Shown here piece by piece: positions 7,475 through 12,567 of a DNA stretch of 13,410 nucleotides. Numbering within the stretch: the first letter of the stretch is position 1; the number at the start of each line of letters is the position of its first letter. The stretch is from Candidatus Omnitrophota bacterium (lineage in GTDB: Bacteria; Omnitrophota; Gorgyraeia; Gorgyraeales; Gorgyraeaceae): NCBI GenBank assembly GCA_003485765.1, contig DNHS01000054.1:1-13410 (forward strand). Direction: 5' to 3'. Both the position numbers and the translations under genes were made by a program. The notes beneath the pieces were generated by a model. That model was not told the DNA's origin, did not search any database, and saw only the letters and a program-made list of their open reading frames with translations.

Positions 7475-8552
7475 AGTTACTTTGATTCCAGGCGATGGAA
7501 TAGGCAGGGAAGTCAGTCTTGCCGCTAAAAGATGCATAGACGCCACAGGCGTAAAAATAACGTGGGAAGAGCAGATAGCAGGAGAAGAGGCTATTGCTAA
7601 ATACGGAACAGTTTTGCCTGGCCAAGTTCTGGATTCAATAATAAAGAACAAGGTTGCCATAAAAGGGCCTATAATAACGCCTATTGGAAAGGGTTTCAGG
7701 TCAGTAAATGTTCAGCTTAGAAAGGCCCTTGATTTATACGCGTGCGTGAGGCCGTGTAAGTTGATAAAAGGCGTAAAAACGAGATATATAAATATAGACC
7801 TTGTGGTAGTGAGGGAGAATACAGAAGATCTATACGCTGGCATAGAGTTCAGCCAGGGCCTTAAAAGAACGAATGATCTGATAAAATATCTTGAAGAACA
7901 AAGCGGTATCTCAATAAAAGCTGATTCTAGTATAGGCATAAAGCCTATTTCCATAAGCGCGTCCAAGAGGATAGTAAAATTTGCTTTTGATTACGCTGTT
8001 AAAAATAATAGACGTAAAGTCACAGCTGTTCATAAGGCAAATATCATGAAGGAAACAGACGGCCTTTTTTTAAAATGCGCAAGAGAAGTAGCTGAGGAAT
8101 ACAAAGGCAAGATAGAGTTCGAAGATAGAATTGTTGACAATATGTGTATGCAGCTTGTCCAGAAGCCTGAGCTTTATGATGTCCTTGTGCTGCCGAATCT
8201 ATACGGAGATATATTGTCTGACCTTTGCGCAGGCCTTATTGGAGGCTTAGGCATTGCGCCTGGCGCTAATATAGGAGACAGCATGGCATTATTCGAGGCA
8301 GTGCACGGCAGCGCGCCTAAGTACGCAGGTATGAATAAAGTTAACCCCACTGCAATGATACTTTCCGGGGCGCTGATGCTGCGTTATTTGGCCGAAGAAG
8401 AAGCAGCCAATAGGCTTGAAAAAGCCACAGAAGAAATCATAGCAGAGGGTAAATACGTTACTTACGATCTAAAGAAAGACCGCGATGATCCATCTGCTGT
8501 GGGCACCAGCGAAATGGCAGATGCGATTATTACGAAACTAAGCAAAGCGTAA
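7464..8552 (+). CDS. icd: Isocitrate/isopropylmalate dehydrogenase family, probably isocitrate dehydrogenase
   Basis: This enzyme would oxidise and decarboxylate a beta-hydroxy acid with NAD(P)+. The 362-aa chain has the family blocks LIPGDGIG (7-14), the substrate arginines R86, R96 and R117, Y124, K191 in HKANIMK, and the metal ligands D225, D249 and D253. The segment GFRSVNVQLRKALDLY carries S80 and N82, which match S113 and N115 of E. coli isocitrate dehydrogenase and are absent from isopropylmalate dehydrogenases. HGSAPKYAGMNKVNP and VTYDLKK resemble the NADP-binding K344/Y345 and Y391/R395 positions. NADP+-linked isocitrate dehydrogenase is therefore my best reading, though leuB cannot be ruled out. 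The start is TTG, with GGGGAG at 7451-7456 as ribosome-binding site, inside the small-subunit gene. Confidence 0.85.
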   Translation: MSYRVTLIPGDGIGREVSLAAKRCIDATGVKITWEEQIAGEEAIAKYGTVLPGQVLDSIIKNKVAIKGPIITPIGKGFRSVNVQLRKALDLYACVRPCKLIKGVKTRYINIDLVVVRENTEDLYAGIEFSQGLKRTNDLIKYLEEQSGISIKADSSIGIKPISISASKRIVKFAFDYAVKNNRRKVTAVHKANIMKETDGLFLKCAREVAEEYKGKIEFEDRIVDNMCMQLVQKPELYDVLVLPNLYGDILSDLCAGLIGGLGIAPGANIGDSMALFEAVHGSAPKYAGMNKVNPTAMILSGALMLRYLAEEEAANRLEKATEEIIAEGKYVTYDLKKDRDDPSAVGTSEMADAIITKLSKA

Positions 8553-8862
8553 TTCTGCCCAGCCCAGTAGGTTTCGAGGACGCAAAATTTTCCCAGCGTG
8601 AAAATTTTGCTCCGTTTTGACACTCGCTCGTCTCGTGAAGCAAATGGGGTTTGAGGCACATTAGAATTGTTTTGGCAGATGTCCGCAAGGATTTATGGTG
8701 AGTTCTGGTCAGTTGACAATACGATAGTCGACAGAAGAACGAACCATAAACCGTAGCGGACGGCAAAACAATTCAGTGCCGAATGGCCCCACTTGCTTCA
8801 CGAGACACCGTGCCCGCTCGTGTCAAAGAGGCCTCTCAACCCACTGGTCTGGACAGAATTAC
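8549..8862 (+). repeat. Structured palindromic element, copy B (314 bp)
   Basis: Terminal inverted repeats of 25 bp with three mismatches (8549-8573 and 8838-8862) bound this gene-free stretch. The left one starts inside the last sense codon of the upstream dehydrogenase and covers its stop. Inside are a hairpin at 8582-8610 (11-bp stem, loop CCAGCGT), an 8-bp helix 8616-8623 with 8820-8827, a 19-bp stem 8631-8649 with 8787-8805 (one mismatch), and the 135-bp core at 8652-8786. Within the core, the 11-bp stem GAATTGTTTTG with CAAAACAATTC is perfect. The box GACACCGTGCCCGCTCG (8804-8820) is shared with copy A. The mdh ribosome-binding site begins 3 nt after the element. An open frame entering mdh from 8776 is part of the element and is not coding. 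Confidence 0.88.
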
Positions 8863-8874
8863 AGCAGGGAGTTT

Positions 8875-9762
8875 ATGAAAATAGCAATTATCGGCGCAGG
8901 AAACGTTGGAGCAATGGTGGCGTCCAGAGTTATAGACGCTGACCTGGCAGATGTAGTATTAGTTGATATAGTGCCAGGCGTGGCAAAAGGCAAGGCGCTG
9001 GACATTTCTGACGTAAGGCCTATAGTTAATTCCTCGGCTAATATAATCGGCACAGAGAATTTTGAGGACATGAAAGGTTCGGATATAGTAGTCATCACAG
9101 CTGGCCTGGCCAGAAAGCCTGGCATGTCCCGCGACGATCTCCTGAAAAAAAATTCAGATATAATAAAAGAAGTGTCTAGCCAGGTTAAAAAATATTGCCC
9201 ATCGTCTATAGTTATAGTGGTTACAAATCCTTTGGACGTAATGAGCTATCTTGTAATGAAAACCACTGGTTTTGATCCAAAGAAGATTATTGGTATGGCA
9301 GGCGTCTTGGATAACGCAAGATTTATAAATGCTTTATGGGGAAAAAATCAGGATATTGCCCAAGACAAGGTTTTAATGATGGGGAGCCATGGCGACACAA
9401 TGGTTCCGATAAATAGGTCAGAAAATATTTCTGAAAAAGTGTTTTCTGAAGCCTCTGAGCTTGCCAGGAATCGGGGAGCAGAGATAGTGAAGCATCTTGG
9501 CATAGGAAGCGCTTATTTTGCGCCGTCAGCATCCGTATTTTTTATGCTAAAGGCTATAATAAAAAATGAGAAAAAATCCATGTGCGTAAGCGCTTATCTC
9601 GAAGGCCAATACAGCGAAAAAGATATTTACATAGGAGTTCCTGTTACCTTGGCTAGCCAAGGTATTGAAAAAATAATAGAGATAGGGCTTACCGAAGAAG
9701 AAAAACAAGCTTTTAAAGAATCTGCTCGTCAAATTCGCGAATCTATCTCCAAAACCCTCTAA
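8875..9762 (+). CDS. mdh: Malate dehydrogenase (NAD-dependent)
   Basis: Malate dehydrogenase interconverts malate and oxaloacetate with NAD in the cytoplasm. The 295-aa chain begins with the dinucleotide motif IGAGNVG (6-12), followed by D31 for the NAD ribose. Substrate arginines R80 and R86 lie in GLARKPGMSRDDLL, where the arginine rather than the glutamine of lactate dehydrogenase marks malate specificity. D146 and R149 occur in GVLDNARF, and the catalytic H172 in GSHGDTMVP. It is a little short for the family (about 310 aa). The ATG at 8875 is chosen because AGGGAG at 8866-8871 precedes it and the family N-terminus starts there. An in-frame upstream ATG at 8776 would add 33 residues coded entirely by element copy B or its edge. 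Confidence 0.95.
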   Translation: MKIAIIGAGNVGAMVASRVIDADLADVVLVDIVPGVAKGKALDISDVRPIVNSSANIIGTENFEDMKGSDIVVITAGLARKPGMSRDDLLKKNSDIIKEVSSQVKKYCPSSIVIVVTNPLDVMSYLVMKTTGFDPKKIIGMAGVLDNARFINALWGKNQDIAQDKVLMMGSHGDTMVPINRSENISEKVFSEASELARNRGAEIVKHLGIGSAYFAPSASVFFMLKAIIKNEKKSMCVSAYLEGQYSEKDIYIGVPVTLASQGIEKIIEIGLTEEEKQAFKESARQIRESISKTL

Positions 9763-9803
9763 ACAACTTTACATTCTAACAATGTTAAAATGTAAAGTTG
9801 TTT
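9761..9803. terminator. Long AT-rich hairpin at the mdh stop codon (terminator or operator)
   Basis: AAACAACTTTACATT at 9761-9775 is perfectly complementary to 9789-9803. The inner bases TAAC (9777-9780) and GTTA (9784-9787) extend the stem across one mismatch to a 3-nt loop. The stem has 19 pairs in 43 nt. It begins on the second base of the mdh TAA. No clear run of T follows beyond TTGTTT, so an intrinsic terminator is possible but not classical. As DNA it is also a plausible palindromic operator for lpd. Sequence is unrelated to the three larger elements. Confidence 0.6.
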
Positions 9804-9813
9804 GTGATAGAAT
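9785..9813 (+). promoter_or_regulatory. Possible sigma-70-type promoter for lpdA
   Basis: TTAAAA (9785-9790) and TAGAAT (9808-9813) are 17 bp apart and match the -35 and -10 consensus at 4 and 5 of 6 positions. Transcription would start around 9820, two bases before the lpdA ATG, giving a nearly leaderless message. This fits the absence of a ribosome-binding site there. The -35 lies in the right arm of the 9761-9803 hairpin. AT-rich DNA produces such matches by chance, so confidence is low. Confidence 0.3.
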
Positions 9814-9821
9814 GACCTAAA

Positions 9822-11144
9822 ATGACCACCAAATATGATTTAGCTATAATAGGTTCAGGGCCGTGCGGTTATGTGGCAGGCATCAGGGCAGCTCAGCTTG
9901 GCCTTAAAACCTGTATATTTGAGAAAGACAAGATAGGCGGGGTGTGCCTGAACTGGGGATGTATTCCCACCAAAGCGCTATCAGCATCAGCTAATGCCTT
10001 GTATAACATAGAACGCGCGGCTGAATTTGGGATAAATGTAAAAGGTTTTGACCTGGATTTCTCAAGGGTATATGAAAGAAAAGAATCTATTGTAAAAAAG
10101 CTCTCATCCGGCATAGAAATGCTTTTAAAGGCGAGAAAGCTTGAGATAATAAAAGAAAAAGCGGAAATAAAAGATATTGGACGCATAAAAGCAGGCGATT
10201 TAGAAATAGAAGCCAAAAATATACTCATAGCAGCAGGCTCAATTCCTTTTGAGCTTCCAGGACTACCTTTTGACCATATTGATATTCTATCCAGCACTGA
10301 TATACTGGAATTAAAAATCATACCTAAGAGCCTTATAATAGTAGGCGGAGGCGTAATAGGCTGTGAATTTGCATCCATATTCAGGTCTTTCGGCTCAGAG
10401 ATAACAATAATTGAGGCAATGCCCCAGCTTTTGCCAAACGAAGATGAAGAAATAGCCCGTAAAATAGAGCAGATTTTCAAAAAAAGAGGCATAAAGATTC
10501 TTACCAATACAAAAATTGATAAAATAGATAAAGGCGATAAAGCGGTTATTTCTGTGGGCCGTTCGCCTAATTCAAAAGGCCTTGGAATTGAGAATTTAGG
10601 CATAGAGTGCAATAAAGGATGGATAAAGGTAGATGAGTCTTTCAGGACTAATATCAAGAATATTTACGCAGCAGGCGATATAAAAGGTGGGATGCTGTTG
10701 GCTCATTTAGCTTCAAAAGAAGGTATTTCCGCTGTAGAAGGCATGTGCGGAAATAATTATTCCATAGATTATAGTGTTGTCCCAAGCTGTATTTTTACTC
10801 ATCCTGAGATTGCAAGCGTAGGCCTTAATGAAAAGGCTGCAAAGAACAAAGGTATGGATATAAAGACCAGAAAATTCTTATTTGGCGCTATCGGCAAATC
10901 CCATGTTTTGGGTGAAACAGATGGATTTATAAAGCTCGTAGTTGATAATAAGAGCGATAAGATTTTAGGCTGCCAGATAATCGGTTCTCATGCTACAGAG
11001 CTTATAGCAGAGATTTCAGTATGCGTCCAGTTTGGCATAACATCTGAGAAGCTTTCAAGCGTAATCCACGCTCATCCTACATTATCTGAGATAATTTGCG
11101 AAGCATCAGAAGCAATGCACAATAAAGCAATACACTCGCTTTAG
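9822..11144 (+). CDS. lpdA: Dihydrolipoamide dehydrogenase (E3), shortened NAD domain
   Basis: Lpd is the FAD flavoprotein that reoxidises dihydrolipoyl groups of 2-oxoacid dehydrogenase complexes or the glycine cleavage system, passing electrons to NAD+. Visible parts are the FAD motif IIGSGPCGYVAG (9-20), the redox disulfide C42/C47 in GGVCLNWGCIPTK, the NAD motif VGGGVIGCEFAS (174-185) ending in E198, the second FAD motif IYAAGDIKGG (281-290), and H418/E423 in HAHPTLSE. At 440 aa it is shorter than the usual 460-475. Most of the loss falls near residues 229-241, where strands of the NAD domain are normally found. No E1 or E2 gene is within the window. There is no ribosome-binding site before the ATG. 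Confidence 0.93.
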   Translation: MTTKYDLAIIGSGPCGYVAGIRAAQLGLKTCIFEKDKIGGVCLNWGCIPTKALSASANALYNIERAAEFGINVKGFDLDFSRVYERKESIVKKLSSGIEMLLKARKLEIIKEKAEIKDIGRIKAGDLEIEAKNILIAAGSIPFELPGLPFDHIDILSSTDILELKIIPKSLIIVGGGVIGCEFASIFRSFGSEITIIEAMPQLLPNEDEEIARKIEQIFKKRGIKILTNTKIDKIDKGDKAVISVGRSPNSKGLGIENLGIECNKGWIKVDESFRTNIKNIYAAGDIKGGMLLAHLASKEGISAVEGMCGNNYSIDYSVVPSCIFTHPEIASVGLNEKAAKNKGMDIKTRKFLFGAIGKSHVLGETDGFIKLVVDNKSDKILGCQIIGSHATELIAEISVCVQFGITSEKLSSVIHAHPTLSEIICEASEAMHNKAIHSL

Positions 11145-11311
11145 AGGCAGGTTGAGGCCTGAGGCACATTAGAATAGTTTCGGCAGATGTCCGCAAGGAT
11201 TTACAGCGAGTTTCGGTCGAGTGACAAAGCGATAGTCGGCAGAGAAACGAGCTGTAAACCGTAGCGGACGGCGAAACGATTCAGTGCCGAATGGCCTCAA
11301 TCTGCCTCTAA
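11141..11311 (+). repeat. Structured palindromic element, copy C (171 bp, minimal form)
   Basis: This copy is the 135-bp core (11160-11294) plus its 19-bp bounding stem only. The stem pairs 11141-11159 with 11293-11311 and has a single G-T wobble. The outer arms found in copies A and B are absent. The core is in the same orientation as copy B and matches it at 115 of 135 positions. Visible internal stems are GAATAGTTTCG with CGAAACGATTC (one mismatch), GTCCGC with GCGGAC, TTTACAGC with GCTGTAAA, and GTTTC with GAAAC. The left stem covers the lpdA stop codon, and AGGAG follows directly at the right end. Role is unknown. Confidence 0.88.
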
Positions 11312-11353
11312 GGAGACTATGTATCGTCTAACAATATTAGGATATGTGAGAAT

Positions 11354-11938
11354 ATGCGAATCGGTATATTAGGCGGGACATTTGATCCAGTGCATAATGG
11401 GCATATTTACCTTGCGGAAAAATCATGCGTTAAACTATGCCTTGATAAGGTAATTTTCATACCATCGTATCTCCCTCCGCACAAAAAAGGCATTAAAGTC
11501 GCATCTGCAAAGCATAGGTTCAATATGCTTAAACTTGCCATATTGGAGAATAAGAAGTTCAAGATATCTGATATGGAGATAAAAAGGATGGGCAGATCAT
11601 ATTCAGTAGAGACCTTGAGACGCCTTAGAAAAAAGTATGGTGCTAAGGCAGAGCTTTTCTTTATAACAGGCTCTGATTCCTTAAAAGAGCTGGATAAATG
11701 GAAAAACCTGCCCGAGATTTTAAGGCTTTGTAAATTTGTAATCGTAGAAAGGCCTGGATTTAAAATAAATAGAAAACCTGACGGTTTTATCTTATTGCAT
11801 ATAAATGCAAAGGACATATCATCCAGCGATATACGTAATCAAATAGAATCAAAATCAGTAAAAAGCCTAATACCGGCTAAGGTGAAGGCGTACATATCTA
11901 GATATAAGTTGTACATACATGCGCAACATGCGCAATAA
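11354..11938 (+). CDS. nadD: Nicotinate-nucleotide adenylyltransferase
   Basis: NadD joins nicotinate mononucleotide and ATP to form nicotinate adenine dinucleotide, the penultimate step of NAD synthesis. The 194-aa protein has the nucleotidyltransferase motif GGTFDPVHNGH (7-17), IPSYLPPHK (36-44), TGSDSL (105-110) and the ISSSDIR motif (155-161) that binds the triphosphate. Length is normal. The ATG at 11354 matches the family N-terminus (MRIGILGGTFDP), although only a weak GAGA precedes it. The gene ends with a 9-bp tandem duplication coding HAQHAQ. It sits two genes before rsfS, a frequent partner in bacteria. The family match is strong. Confidence 0.95.
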   Translation: MRIGILGGTFDPVHNGHIYLAEKSCVKLCLDKVIFIPSYLPPHKKGIKVASAKHRFNMLKLAILENKKFKISDMEIKRMGRSYSVETLRRLRKKYGAKAELFFITGSDSLKELDKWKNLPEILRLCKFVIVERPGFKINRKPDGFILLHINAKDISSSDIRNQIESKSVKSLIPAKVKAYISRYKLYIHAQHAQ

Positions 11939-11941
11939 TAT

Positions 11942-11970
11942 TTGACAATTCGTGTTTAGTGTGATAAAGT
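11942..11970 (+). promoter_or_regulatory. Sigma-70-type promoter for the zinc-ribbon gene and rsfS
   Basis: TTGACA (11942-11947) is a perfect -35 hexamer. TAAAGT (11965-11970) is a 4-of-6 match to the -10, with the ideal 17-bp spacer. Transcription would begin near 11977 and give a leader of about 43 nt. It lies just after the nadD stop and in front of a gene with a strong ribosome-binding site. It is the best promoter match I found in the window. Confidence 0.65.
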
Positions 11971-11985
11971 TATTTCGTTTAAATC

Positions 11986-12002
11986 AATAGTATTGTACTA
12001 TT
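11986..12002 (+). promoter_or_regulatory. Small palindrome in the zinc-ribbon gene leader
   Basis: AATAGTA and TACTATT form a perfect 7-bp inverted repeat around TTG. It lies between the predicted transcription start and the AGGAGG ribosome-binding site at 12008-12013. It may be a short 5' leader hairpin or an operator half-site pair. It is AT-rich and would be a weak RNA stem. Confidence 0.35.
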
Positions 12003-12019
12003 AAAAAAGGAGGGTGCAA

Positions 12020-12166
12020 ATGGCACAAGGTTATTGCGTGAAATGTAAGACCAAGAAAGAAATGAAGGACGCAAAAGAAGTTGTAATGAAGAACAAAAGA
12101 AAAGCAATGAAGGGTAAATGCCCTGCTTGCGGTACAAGCATGTTTTGTATCATGGGCAATAAGTAA
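12020..12166 (+). CDS. Small zinc-ribbon protein, DUF5679-like
   Basis: This 48-codon gene encodes a small basic protein with two CxxC knuckles: YCVKCK (C6, C9) and CPAC (C34, C37). They are separated by a lysine-rich stretch containing EMKDAKEVVMKNKRKAMKGK. The spacing and the KEMKDA...MKN...KG.CP.CGT.MF pattern match my recollection of DUF5679, a zinc-ribbon family of unknown function. The AGGAGG at 12008-12013, 6 nt before the ATG, is the strongest ribosome-binding site in the window, and a good promoter lies upstream, so it is likely well expressed. RNA or DNA binding is plausible from the charge and zinc fold but is not shown. rsfS follows 14 nt later. Confidence 0.85.
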   Translation: MAQGYCVKCKTKKEMKDAKEVVMKNKRKAMKGKCPACGTSMFCIMGNK

Positions 12167-12180
12167 GAGCATATCAATTT

Positions 12181-12567
12181 GTGAGATCCAAAGAAAAAGC
12201 GCTGCTTGTTGCGGAACTTGCGAAGGCAAAGTTAGCAGAAGATGTTGTGATACTGGATATGAGGAAGGCGTCCGGCATTACGGATTTTTTTGTCATAGCG
12301 AGCGCCTCTTCAACAAAGCGGTGCCAGGCAATAGCAGAGAACATAGAAGCAGGTCTGTCCAAAAAAGAAAAATCTACATCTAAAATAGAAGGCTACCGAG
12401 AAGGCCTATGGGTGATTGTAGATGCCTATGATGTTGTAGCTCATATATTTTACACAGATGTGAGGAAGTTTTATAATTTGGAAGACCTGTGGGGTGATGC
12501 TCCTAGAGTCAATTTATGCCACAAAAAGAAGAAAGCTCGCTCAAAGAAAACCTCAACAAGAAGATAA
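12181..12567 (+). CDS. rsfS: Ribosomal silencing factor RsfS
   Basis: RsfS binds ribosomal protein L14 on the free large subunit and blocks subunit joining in starvation or stationary phase. The 128-aa protein follows the family pattern: ALLVAELAKAKLAEDVVILDMR, then ITDFFVIASASS (33-44), KIEGYREGLWVIVDAYDVVAHIF (68-90) and FYNLEDLWGDAP (97-108). A basic tail ends in KKTSTRR. The GTG at 12181 is chosen because the family N-terminal helix begins there and the next in-frame ATG would remove it. The ribosome-binding site is weak. Coupling to the zinc-ribbon gene 14 nt upstream is likely. Its last 52 nt overlap the next gene. Confidence 0.95.
   Translation: MRSKEKALLVAELAKAKLAEDVVILDMRKASGITDFFVIASASSTKRCQAIAENIEAGLSKKEKSTSKIEGYREGLWVIVDAYDVVAHIFYTDVRKFYNLEDLWGDAPRVNLCHKKKKARSKKTSTRR

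Noticed and set aside
8713..8718. TTGACA in copy B (also in copy A) as a -35 promoter box
   Set aside because: It is part of the apical stem of the core, and no acceptable -10 lies 16-18 bp downstream.
8776..8874. A 33-residue N-terminal extension of malate dehydrogenase
   Set aside because: It is encoded by element copy B and its edge and has no family similarity. The ATG at 8875 has its own AGGGAG and matches the normal N-terminus.
8530..11294. A conserved open frame (PSATVY..CRLS..LRT.A...LMCL) on the reverse strand of all three cores, possibly a tiny protein
   Set aside because: All three cores are open in this frame, but the differences between them are mostly non-synonymous and follow base pairing, not amino-acid conservation. 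No shared start codon or ribosome-binding site exists.
3117..11311. CRISPR array or tandem repeat
   Set aside because: The copies are thousands of bases apart, in mixed orientation, and have no spacer-repeat periodicity.
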